Shown piece by piece: positions 1 to 7,282 of a DNA stretch of 61,067 nt. Location: contig CAYVQT010000011.1 of the NCBI GenBank assembly GCA_964453665.1, positions 1-61,067 on the forward strand, given 5' to 3'. The stretch is from DAOUTY01 sp964453665. GTDB lineage: Bacteria > Chloroflexota > Dehalococcoidia > SZUA-161. Below the pieces are notes generated by a model. It did not search any database. It worked only from the letters and a program-made list of their open reading frames with translations, and was not told where the DNA came from. Positions within the stretch are counted from its first letter, which is position 1, and every line of letters begins with the position of its first letter. Position numbers and translations under genes: made by a program.

Positions 1-81
1 TGTATTTGAGGCAACGACCCCAGTTCGGTAACAGTTTTATTTGACGCAATACGGGCGACTCTGGGACTGTAAATGGTTAAT
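1..81. other. Left edge, no gene seen
   Basis: Short stretch downstream of the minus-strand CoA-transferase gene. I see no convincing open frame, stem-loop or promoter. Confidence 0.5.
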
Positions 82-1410
82 TTAGAAGATGGATTCGACT
101 ATATATTCGTCACCTCCTATTATCTGGTCCTTTTCCAGCTTAGCGATTTCATCATCTGTCATACCGATTATTTCTTTAAACACATAATCATTATGTTCGC
201 CGAGGCAAGGCGCTGGCTCTCTTATACTAAGGGGCGTTTTGTTCATGTTAAATAGCATCCCGGGATAAAGGTGGGTGCCTGCTTCGCGGTGGCTGACTGC
301 TTCGAAGAACCCACGGCACTGAAGCTGTGCATCATGATAGGCATCTCTCTGATCCAGCACCGGTCCCGCTGCAACCCCTTCTTTTTGAAGGATGTACATA
401 ACCTCGTAGTTGTCATGACGACAGGTCCATTCCTCGATGTATTTATCGAGCTCATCCTGATTATTGAGACGGCCTGTAACAGTGGAGAACTTCTCGTCAT
501 TTGCCCACGGCGGGTTGCCCAGGGCGTGGCATAGCCCATTCCATTCTTTGTCTGAGGACACAGCGATTACCGCCCACTTATCCTCGCCGCGGCAGCGGTA
601 GACGCCATGCGGGGCCATCGATGGATGGCGATTGCCCATGGGTTCTTGAACTCTGCCGTTCATGGTATAGTCCATGATTGCCTCGCCGAGATGTGGAATC
701 ACGGTTTCGATTTGTGCAAGGTCAATGAACTGCCCTTTTCCTGTGCGGTTGCGGTAATGCAGGGCACAGAGGATGGCGAAGGCAGCGGAGGCTCCTGATG
801 AGGCATCGCAATGAAATAGGAGCGACTGTGTGGTAGTGTAGTCGAGGTCAGGATAGCGCGTCAGCCAGGTGTGGGAAGCCAATGCCTGAAGCTGGGCACC
901 AAAAAGGGAGCAGTACGTGTGAGGCCCCCTGCAACCGAGTCCGGGCATGCTCAAATAGATAATGTCTTCCTTTACCTGCTTGAGCACATCGTAGGTCAGG
1001 TCCAATTTCTCCATGGTTGCGGGGGCATTGCTCTCGAAGAAAACATCGCTTACCTTAATTAATCTTTTAAAGACTTCAACGCCTTCCGGTCTCGTAATGT
1101 CTACGCAGCAGCTACGCTTATTTCGGCCCAGGGCAAGAAACATGACGAAGCGGTCCCAGGGCCTGTCTCCAGCCCAGTGGTCTACATAGGTCTGGATTCC
1201 GCCCGTGCCCCCGAATGTTGCACCGGTAGTGGGGACAAGCGCCTGTGGCGGTCTGGGGAGATACCCCCTGGTGATTGAAGGGAAGTGCTGAATTGACTCT
1301 AAAAGGATGACTTCGGCTCCCAGGTCTGCCAGGAGCATGGTAGCGAAAGGTCCGGCGAATACCACCGGCATGGCAACAATTCTTACTCCTTCCAACGGAA
1401 GCTTAGCCAT
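82..1410 (-). CDS. CaiB/BaiF family CoA-transferase (first paralog)
   Basis: Predicted family III CoA-transferase of 442 residues, moving CoA between an acyl-CoA and a free carboxylic acid in the cytoplasm. The family N-terminus is visible (LEGVRIVAM, then LLADLGAEVILLE near residues 27-38). The site of the catalytic Asp is kept: HCDASSG has D202, followed by RTGKGQFIDL. The C-terminus carries the usual APCLGEHN closing motif. An AAGGAGGT Shine-Dalgarno lies just upstream of the ATG at 1410. It lies 27 bases downstream of a second CoA-transferase on the same strand, so the two are probably co-transcribed and could form a hetero-oligomer or serve related substrates. The substrate cannot be read from sequence; anaerobic aromatic, carnitine-like or fatty acid degradation are all possible. 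Confidence 0.9.
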   Translation of the reverse strand: MAKLPLEGVRIVAMPVVFAGPFATMLLADLGAEVILLESIQHFPSITRGYLPRPPQALVPTTGATFGGTGGIQTYVDHWAGDRPWDRFVMFLALGRNKRSCCVDITRPEGVEVFKRLIKVSDVFFESNAPATMEKLDLTYDVLKQVKEDIIYLSMPGLGCRGPHTYCSLFGAQLQALASHTWLTRYPDLDYTTTQSLLFHCDASSGASAAFAILCALHYRNRTGKGQFIDLAQIETVIPHLGEAIMDYTMNGRVQEPMGNRHPSMAPHGVYRCRGEDKWAVIAVSSDKEWNGLCHALGNPPWANDEKFSTVTGRLNNQDELDKYIEEWTCRHDNYEVMYILQKEGVAAGPVLDQRDAYHDAQLQCRGFFEAVSHREAGTHLYPGMLFNMNKTPLSIREPAPCLGEHNDYVFKEIIGMTDDEIAKLEKDQIIGGDEYIVESIF

Positions 1411-1437
1411 GACTCTTACCTCCTTACAAATACCATC

Positions 1438-2658
1438 TCAGATAATTCCGCTCTCCCGGAGCTTAACTAAATCTTCAGGTGTGTAGCCGAGTTGGTCGCA
1501 GTAGATCTCCTTGTTGTGTTGCCCTAAAAGTGGCGCGGGGTATCGCACCTGTGAAGGGCTTTCCGTCATGTGAAAAGGCGGGCCCGGGTAAGTAACTTTG
1601 CCCGTCTCTGGATGATCTATTTCGGTAAAGTATCCCCTTTCCTTGAGGTGAGGATTCCTGAGCAGGTCTTCGGGGCTGTTCACTGGAGCGCTGGCGATTT
1701 TAGCTCTGAGGAAGATATCGAAGAGTTCATCCTTGTTATGATCGGCAAGCCAGGAGTACCAGATCGCGTCGAATTCCATTCCAGCCTCGGCACTGAAGAT
1801 GTTCTGGAATCTGGGGTCGTCTTTTAATTCTGGCATATCCATTGCCTCGAGGTATCTCGGCCACCACTGAGGCAGACTTAGAGTGTTGACGAAGCCGTCT
1901 TTGCATGGATATACGCCCTGGGGAAGGATTACCATCCTGACTGCCTCACGTGGCGGCGGCCATCGGGTGGTAATTACACCTGCGCAGGCATAGCCAAGAA
2001 GATAGATGATACGTCTATCGGCGCTTCCTGCCTGAGTTTCCATGATCGAAACATCTACATGCTGTCCGACACCTTGAGAATAAGCAGAGAACAATCCGCC
2101 CATAGTGGCAACAGCCGCAACTGTTCCTGCCTGGTATTGTGTGACGTTTCCTCCGAGTTTCAATGGTTCCCTACCAGCTGTGCCCGTTGAATACATTTCG
2201 CCACCCATAGCATATTCAACGATTTCAGACGCCTTAAACTCGCTGTACGGGCCAGTCTGACCAAAGCTCGATATCGAGGTCATTAAAAGCTTTGGGTTTA
2301 TCTGTTCCAGGGTTTCATAGTCCAGTCCAAGGCTGGGCATGACGTGGGGTCTGAAGCTCTCCACGAGGATGTCAACATCTTTTATCAGTTCCTTGAGTAT
2401 CTTCTTCCCTTTGGCGCTTTTAAGGTTGAGAGTGATCCCTTTCTTATTGGTATTTAGATGCAGGAACAGGCCGCTCTTCTCGGGGTGTGGGTCATCCTTA
2501 AAAAATGGGCCCATTCTTCTGGCGGGGTCTCCTTCGCCGGGCCTCTCGATTTTTATTACTTCAGCTCCATAGTCAGCAAGAAGTTTAGTGCAGTAAGGGC
2601 CGGAGATATGCCAGGTCAAATCTAATACCTTGACATCTGACAGGGCTTGCTCAGACAT
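1438..2658 (-). CDS. CaiB/BaiF family CoA-transferase (second paralog)
   Basis: A 406-residue member of the family III CoA-transferases and the first gene of a two-gene minus-strand operon. The start has the family signature (VKVLDLTWHISGPYCTKLLA) and LLADYGAEVIKIERPGEGDP is near residues 26-44. The C-terminal motif APLLGQHNKEI is typical. In the region where the family has its nucleophilic Asp (pattern D-x-x-A-G), this protein reads TQYQAG, with Gln174 at the expected position. Either my alignment is off, the enzyme is altered, or it acts as a partner of the neighbouring paralog, which keeps the Asp. A GGGAGG Shine-Dalgarno precedes the ATG at 2658. Confidence 0.88.
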   Translation of the reverse strand: MSEQALSDVKVLDLTWHISGPYCTKLLADYGAEVIKIERPGEGDPARRMGPFFKDDPHPEKSGLFLHLNTNKKGITLNLKSAKGKKILKELIKDVDILVESFRPHVMPSLGLDYETLEQINPKLLMTSISSFGQTGPYSEFKASEIVEYAMGGEMYSTGTAGREPLKLGGNVTQYQAGTVAAVATMGGLFSAYSQGVGQHVDVSIMETQAGSADRRIIYLLGYACAGVITTRWPPPREAVRMVILPQGVYPCKDGFVNTLSLPQWWPRYLEAMDMPELKDDPRFQNIFSAEAGMEFDAIWYSWLADHNKDELFDIFLRAKIASAPVNSPEDLLRNPHLKERGYFTEIDHPETGKVTYPGPPFHMTESPSQVRYPAPLLGQHNKEIYCDQLGYTPEDLVKLRESGII

Positions 2659-2995
2659 GGTTTGCCTCCCTGAGGTTATTGAATGCCAGAATCGATTTGT
2701 CGATGCTCGCCAGGATGTAAACCATCGGGTTTACAGGAGACATATTAACAAATGCCTTATTAATTCGGGATGGCTCAACATCAGATGACATTATTATGTC
2801 GGCGATCAACCTGGGTTCAGGCGATTCATGGTGGCGACTACTATAGCAGGAGAACGAGCATTGTGCAATACGCAGGATATACCACGGTATTCGATTGGGA
2901 ATATGGCGAAGTGTAAATTCCCCGGGGCTAACTTTTCAGTGACTTTTTCGTTTTAGTAAATAGGTAGCGAAAACAAAATCAGGAGGTAGAAAGTC
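2659..2995. other. Divergent intergenic region between CoA-transferase operon and secreted-protein gene
   Basis: This 337-base gap separates divergent genes and should hold promoters for both directions. It contains one clean inverted repeat at 2717-2734 (separate entry). The Shine-Dalgarno of the plus-strand gene, AGGAGGT, is near 2982. I cannot assign -35 and -10 boxes with confidence. Confidence 0.5.
2717..2734. promoter_or_regulatory. Candidate operator: inverted repeat upstream of the CoA-transferase operon
   Basis: GTAAACC-ATCG-GGTTTAC is a perfect 7-bp dyad with a 4-base centre. It lies 58 bases upstream of the minus-strand start codon at 2658. Length and position fit an operator for a dimeric repressor such as a TetR or GntR type, but no such regulator is encoded nearby. 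A small RNA hairpin is the alternative. Confidence 0.35.
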
Positions 2996-4252
2996 ATGAA
3001 AAAGGTGGTGTTAAGAGTGGCGGTGACGGTAATGGCCATTGTGATAGCTATATCTGGTCTGGGTATAGCTGTAGCCCAGGAAGGGCAAGACGGCACTGAG
3101 GTGCCGGTTCTCGTGGTTGGATTGCAAAAAGTTGTTCAGGTCGATGAATCAGTAACCATTACGGTTACGGAAAGATCGAGCGATGCGGTGGTTGAGGGAG
3201 CTAGCGTGTATGCATTAAGTTTGCCCAGACCTGGGATAACCGGCACGGTAAACATGGTTACTGCGCAGGGATACATTTGCGATTTTTTGGGCAAGACTAA
3301 TAGTGATGGTCAAGTAGGTCATATTTTCGATAGAGCAGGAATGCTGCTTATCGTTGCTACCAAGGAGGGCTATGGACCGGGAATAGCGTGGTTGACCGTG
3401 AAGCCCGATATAGAGGAAAGGCTTGCGATAGATGCACCGGAGCGGGTGAAAGTGGATGAGCCTGTGACGATAAAGGTTTTCGAGAAGAGCAGTGGGGACG
3501 CTGTGGCTGAAGCGGATGTCTGGGCGATTAACCTGCGACTACGAATGTCAATCAGAGATATGACTCCGTCTATTGATGATGCCAGGGCGTTGTTTGAAGA
3601 ACTGAGAGGTACATATGTTGGAAATGTGACCGAAATTTTAGACGCTTGTGGTCAATACCTGGGACAAACCAACGGTTCTGGCGAGTTGGAGCACGCTTTT
3701 AGTGAGGTGGGTATATACCTGTTGGTATCGACCAAGAGCGGATATGTGCCCGGATTCGCAAAGATAGTCACAGTTGCCGATGAAGCCCTGGTGGTTAAGG
3801 CAGAACCTAGAAGGGCTGACGTAGGTGAGGACATAACCTTTACGGCGACTACAAGAGGTACTGGCACTCCTGTTGAAGGCGTGGAACTGTATGCCCTGTC
3901 GGTAGGTTCCATCGGCCCACTTGTATTGAATTTACCACAGAATGACGCCGGTAGATTCTCTCTAAGTGAAATGGTAGTTGAAAACGGTGAGTATCTGGGG
4001 GCAACAAATGCGTCCGGAGAATTGAAGTGTCAATTTGCGGAAGAGGGTATATATCTAATTGTAGGTATCAAGGATGGGTATGTGCCTGATGTAACCTTTG
4101 TAGCGGTGGGGCTGTTCGATGGCTTGAGACAGATATTGCCAAGGTTTGGCCAATTTGGCGAGGGTCTTGGATTGAAAGATATATTGCCGCAACAGGGGCA
4201 ATTGAGCGAGCGATTTAACGCAGGAGTATGGCAGTTTGGCAGGGATAGATAG
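2996..4252 (+). CDS. Secreted protein with three tandem beta-sandwich-like repeats
   Basis: A 418-residue predicted exported protein. Residues 1-27 form a signal peptide (basic start, hydrophobic core, cleavage near AVAQ). Three repeats of about 100-115 residues follow, near 36-140, 148-262 and 267-365. Each opens with a strand pair like VDEPVTIKVFEKSSG, contains a variable segment, and closes with GQYLGQTNGSGELEHAF-like and GIYLLVSTKSGYVPG-like motifs. The internal similarity is clear by eye; the fold (Ig-like or carboxypeptidase-regulatory-like) is inferred. No cell-wall sorting signal or C-terminal membrane anchor is seen. An AGGAGGT ribosome site precedes the start. It is followed by an ECF sigma factor and an anti-sigma-like membrane protein, so it may be a target or a sensor component of that envelope-stress system. 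Confidence 0.7.
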   Translation: MKKVVLRVAVTVMAIVIAISGLGIAVAQEGQDGTEVPVLVVGLQKVVQVDESVTITVTERSSDAVVEGASVYALSLPRPGITGTVNMVTAQGYICDFLGKTNSDGQVGHIFDRAGMLLIVATKEGYGPGIAWLTVKPDIEERLAIDAPERVKVDEPVTIKVFEKSSGDAVAEADVWAINLRLRMSIRDMTPSIDDARALFEELRGTYVGNVTEILDACGQYLGQTNGSGELEHAFSEVGIYLLVSTKSGYVPGFAKIVTVADEALVVKAEPRRADVGEDITFTATTRGTGTPVEGVELYALSVGSIGPLVLNLPQNDAGRFSLSEMVVENGEYLGATNASGELKCQFAEEGIYLIVGIKDGYVPDVTFVAVGLFDGLRQILPRFGQFGEGLGLKDILPQQGQLSERFNAGVWQFGRDR

Positions 4253-4349
4253 GTCTTATTGAACGAGGAATTTTTAATCGATCATGGTTTACCTGTACTC
4301 CTTCCCTGGGTTATACTGGCAGCCAGCGACTTTAGGGAAGGAGTCGCAG

Positions 4350-4892
4350 GTGAGAGACGAAGAAGTATTTGCCGAAGGCATAAAGAAACGTAACTCTGAT
4401 GCTTGGGCTGAGCTCTATGATGAGTACTTCCCGAAGATATATCGGTACATTGCCGTAAGAGTGCAAAACAGAGCGGATGCAGAGGACTTGACAGAACAGG
4501 TATTTCTTAAAGCTCTCGAATCTAGCCCATCTTTCAGGTGGCGGGGGGCACCGGTGGCAGCCTGGCTATTCCGCATAGCGCGTAATCAGGTTATTGATTT
4601 CCGGCGGATGGATAAGTCGAAGAGAATGTTGCCGGTGGATGAGTCACTGGTGAGCGATGCAATTGAGCCAGAGGAAGCTGCGGGACGGAGTTCTGATATA
4701 CAACTGGTAATTGAAGCGGTGGGTCAGCTTACGCAGGCGCAGAGGGCGGTAATAGAGTTGAGATTTGCGGGAGGGCTATCGATTGTTGAGACGGCTAAGG
4801 TAGTGGGGAAGAGCCAGGGGGCGGTAAAAGCGCTGCAGCACAGTGCCATGTCAGAGCTGCGAAAGACGCTCGCTAAGTGGGGGCAATTATGA
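4350..4892 (+). CDS. ECF-type RNA polymerase sigma factor
   Basis: Sigma-70 family factor of 180 residues with only regions 2 and 4, the ECF architecture. Region 2 is seen in WAELYDEYFPKIYRYIAVRV and the following RADAEDLTEQVF. Region 4 has the helix-turn-helix in AQRAVIELRFAGGLSIVETA. I chose the GTG at 4350 because GGGAAGGAG sits just upstream and the next residues (RDEEVF) begin the conserved part; an in-frame ATG at 4284 would add 22 atypical residues. The stop overlaps the next gene as ATGA, implying translational coupling to the DUF5667 protein, the usual pairing of an ECF factor with its membrane regulator. Confidence 0.88.
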   Translation: MRDEEVFAEGIKKRNSDAWAELYDEYFPKIYRYIAVRVQNRADAEDLTEQVFLKALESSPSFRWRGAPVAAWLFRIARNQVIDFRRMDKSKRMLPVDESLVSDAIEPEEAAGRSSDIQLVIEAVGQLTQAQRAVIELRFAGGLSIVETAKVVGKSQGAVKALQHSAMSELRKTLAKWGQL

Positions 4893-5809
4893 GCAGGGAT
4901 TTTAATGATATTCTGGATGCCTGTCTTGATCGTATAACGCAGAGAGGCGATAGCATTGAGCAGTGCCTGGAAAGCTATCCAGACCAGGCAGATGAACTTG
5001 AGCCGCTTCTCAGAGCAGCCATTTTCATGAAAGAGGCGTCTACTGTTGAGCCGCGTCCAGAGTTTCAGCGGATGGCCAGGGCTCGATTGCTATCAGCTGT
5101 TGCGGAGAAGAAGGAGAAGGAGAGAGGGCGTCGTTTACCCTTTTGGAGCTGGCAGCGACGTTGGGCTGTGGCCTTATCGGTAGTTCTGGCGCTTGTTATA
5201 ATGAGTGGAGGTACGGTAGCAGCGGCGACAAATAGCTTGCCCGGGGATCTACTCTACCCGGTTAAAACGACGACTGAGAGGGTGCAGGCATTTTTCACAT
5301 TCGGTAAGGAGGCTAAGGCAAACCTGCATATTACATTAGCTGAACGTAGAATCGCAGAAATTGAAGCATTAGCCGACAGGGAACGTAGTATTCCTGCGTC
5401 GGTCATTAATACGATGAATGTCGAAACTGACAGGGCGATAGCGCTAGCGAATCATGATGGGTCGTTTAGCACAGAGACTATCGCTAAACTGGTAAGGTTG
5501 ACTGATGAGCAGCGGATGATGTTGGCAAGAATGGTCGAGAGAACTTCACTTGAAGTCCAATTGAGATTTCGACTGGCTCTTCGTAGAGCTATGGAAGCGT
5601 ATAATCAAGCGGTGGTTCTCAGGGAGAGGCTTCACAATATGCAGAACATGGAGATTGAACCTTCGTCCAATAAGCCCTTGTCAGTAGAGAACGAAATCCT
5701 TATAAAGCCGGGCTGTCCGCCGAGCGGGCCCAAAAAGGTATGTGGAACGCCGGGAATCTCAATGCTTGGTGGTTATTATAATTCGCCGGATGGGAGGGTC
5801 TTCTTTTGA
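4889..5809 (+). CDS. DUF5667 single-pass membrane protein, probable anti-sigma factor
   Basis: A 306-residue protein with a cytoplasmic N-terminal part (SIEQCLESYPDQADELEPLL, the zinc-less anti-sigma-like helix pair seen in this group). One membrane span lies near residues 93-115 (WAVALSVVLALVIMSGG). The DUF5667 segment follows, beginning SLPGDLLYPVKTTTERVQAF. The start is the ATG at 4889, overlapping the sigma factor stop by four bases; an in-frame GTG at 4877 is an alternative. The gene order sigma, then membrane regulator supports a role in holding the sigma factor at the membrane. The last 51 bases overlap the 3' end of the convergent coiled-coil gene, so both C-termini are encoded by the same DNA. 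Confidence 0.78.
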   Translation: MSRDFNDILDACLDRITQRGDSIEQCLESYPDQADELEPLLRAAIFMKEASTVEPRPEFQRMARARLLSAVAEKKEKERGRRLPFWSWQRRWAVALSVVLALVIMSGGTVAAATNSLPGDLLYPVKTTTERVQAFFTFGKEAKANLHITLAERRIAEIEALADRERSIPASVINTMNVETDRAIALANHDGSFSTETIAKLVRLTDEQRMMLARMVERTSLEVQLRFRLALRRAMEAYNQAVVLRERLHNMQNMEIEPSSNKPLSVENEILIKPGCPPSGPKKVCGTPGISMLGGYYNSPDGRVFF

Positions 5810-7042
5810 CTCTCGACCGGGGACAGTTTTATCAGCATCGGGGTGTTCTTCTAATACTGTCTCTACCTCAGGTAGGTCTCCGATGATATTTAGGATTGGT
5901 GTAGGATTGTCCATAAGGATTCTAATCGTGATGCCCTTTTCTACCGAGCCTCCCAGATTGAGAACCTCTACGTGAGGAGCCTCTTTCAAGTGTTTATGAA
6001 GCTGCAACATTTGGTCTAAAGCCACGGGAGGAGGTAGTGCTAGCTCAATAGTGCCTTCGAAAAGATCGGTATAATTTTCCGTTGTTTCTGCTGGGCCAAG
6101 ATCGTCAGTCTCCTGTGTTTCTTTGATTGTAGTTTCAATCGGCACGTGTCCGCTAGCTTCTATATTAACGTTATTGACTAAGGTGGCGTCTTCTGCCGTT
6201 GATAAATTTGATGGACTTTCTAAGAGTTCAGAGAGATATATAAATTTTTGATTTATATTCCCAAGTACGGATTTTAAATCCTCTTTTTTCACATCGCTAA
6301 TTTTCTTTGAGAGTATCTGTTCGGTATCCTGTTGTATTATTTGTGCGCTTTCCTCTATCTTTTCTTTTACGTTACTTAATATCTCCTGAACCTTTTCCTC
6401 AGCTGAACGCTCAGCGTCTGCCATAATCCGTCTGATATCACTATGCACCGTGTTAGTTTGACGATGCGCTTCCTGTTGCAACACGGCGACTATTTCATCC
6501 CCTCTTTCACGAGCCCTGAGTTCAGCATCAGCCATTATTTTATCTGCTTCAATCCTGGCTTTTTCTTCAGCATGTGCGATAATGCTGTTGGCTTTGGCGA
6601 TGGCCTTTTCCTCTATCTCGGCCTTCATGATCTTTGCCTGCTTGGCGGCCTCAATCACGGTTCTTTCGGCAAACCTTGTTAGAGAATCAATATTCTCCAG
6701 CTTGTCTACATCAAATTCGGGTGAATTCCCATTTGTGGGAGTGGTAAGTGAATCCGGATGTGTCGACCTACTCAGGTCGGCATCGGCGGTATGACTATGC
6801 ATCAGATCTTTTTCGGGGGACTGATCGAAGTGATCAAGTTTCTGCACCAGATTGCCGTATTGTTCTGCTAGCCTGGTAACCAGATTGTCTATTTGCTCAA
6901 ACCTCTTGGTGAAGTTACCATATTGGTTTGTCAAACTATCTACAAAGGAATATACCTCAGCTTCATCCAGACCATTATCGACAATCTTGAACTTGCGTCC
7001 CCAAAGCTCCTTTTCCCTCTCCATATCATCAACATCCTGCAT
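5759..7042 (-). CDS. DivIVA-like coiled-coil protein with shared C-terminal domain (short paralog)
   Basis: A 427-residue predicted scaffold protein, one of three paralogs in the window. Residues 12-40 hold the family N-terminal motif (FKIVDNGLDEAEVYSFVDSL), resembling the DivIVA/GpsB membrane-binding start. Residues about 115-290 are an Ala/Glu/Lys-rich coiled coil (EEKAIAKANSIIAHAEEKAR). An acidic, Thr-rich linker follows. The C-terminal domain starts with LFEGTIELALPPPVALDQML, continues with GITIRILMDNP and IIGDLPEVE, and ends with the basic strand RRIIITTKH. There is no membrane span or signal peptide. An internal Met at codon 7 is an alternative start; neither has a strong Shine-Dalgarno. 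Function is unknown; a cytoskeletal or polar scaffold role is inferred from architecture only. Confidence 0.72.
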   Translation of the reverse strand: MQDVDDMEREKELWGRKFKIVDNGLDEAEVYSFVDSLTNQYGNFTKRFEQIDNLVTRLAEQYGNLVQKLDHFDQSPEKDLMHSHTADADLSRSTHPDSLTTPTNGNSPEFDVDKLENIDSLTRFAERTVIEAAKQAKIMKAEIEEKAIAKANSIIAHAEEKARIEADKIMADAELRARERGDEIVAVLQQEAHRQTNTVHSDIRRIMADAERSAEEKVQEILSNVKEKIEESAQIIQQDTEQILSKKISDVKKEDLKSVLGNINQKFIYLSELLESPSNLSTAEDATLVNNVNIEASGHVPIETTIKETQETDDLGPAETTENYTDLFEGTIELALPPPVALDQMLQLHKHLKEAPHVEVLNLGGSVEKGITIRILMDNPTPILNIIGDLPEVETVLEEHPDADKTVPGRESKEDPPIRRIIITTKH

Positions 7043-7282
7043 GGCCGTGCTACTTTGATTGTGATGGAGTTTGCTCTAGTTGGCAATGAGATTTTAGTAC
7101 TTGGAGTGCTAGTAATATGGTTAGGTTACTTTAGAGTTGGTTTGTTGAGTTTATTAGCGTCTGGGAGGTGGGTATAAATCGTGTGGGAAACTAAGATTGT
7201 TACTGTATTGGATTTGGTTTGGCTTGGGTTGGCAGCACTTGTGAAGGTCTTTCGGCGCACCGGTATTGACAGCGTGTCGAAT
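7043..7282. other. Intergenic region between two coiled-coil paralogs
   Basis: 240 bases downstream of the 562-residue paralog and upstream of the 427-residue paralog. It holds the 20-base shared element at 7084-7103 (separate entry) and no credible gene. Confidence 0.5.
7084..7103 (-). promoter_or_regulatory. Shared 20-base upstream element, copy 1
   Basis: The plus-strand sequence CAATGAGATTTTAGTACTTG is identical to 9032-9051. It lies 41 bases upstream of the minus-strand start at 7042. The same element precedes the neighbouring paralog, so it is either a common regulatory site or leftover homology from gene duplication. Confidence 0.5.
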
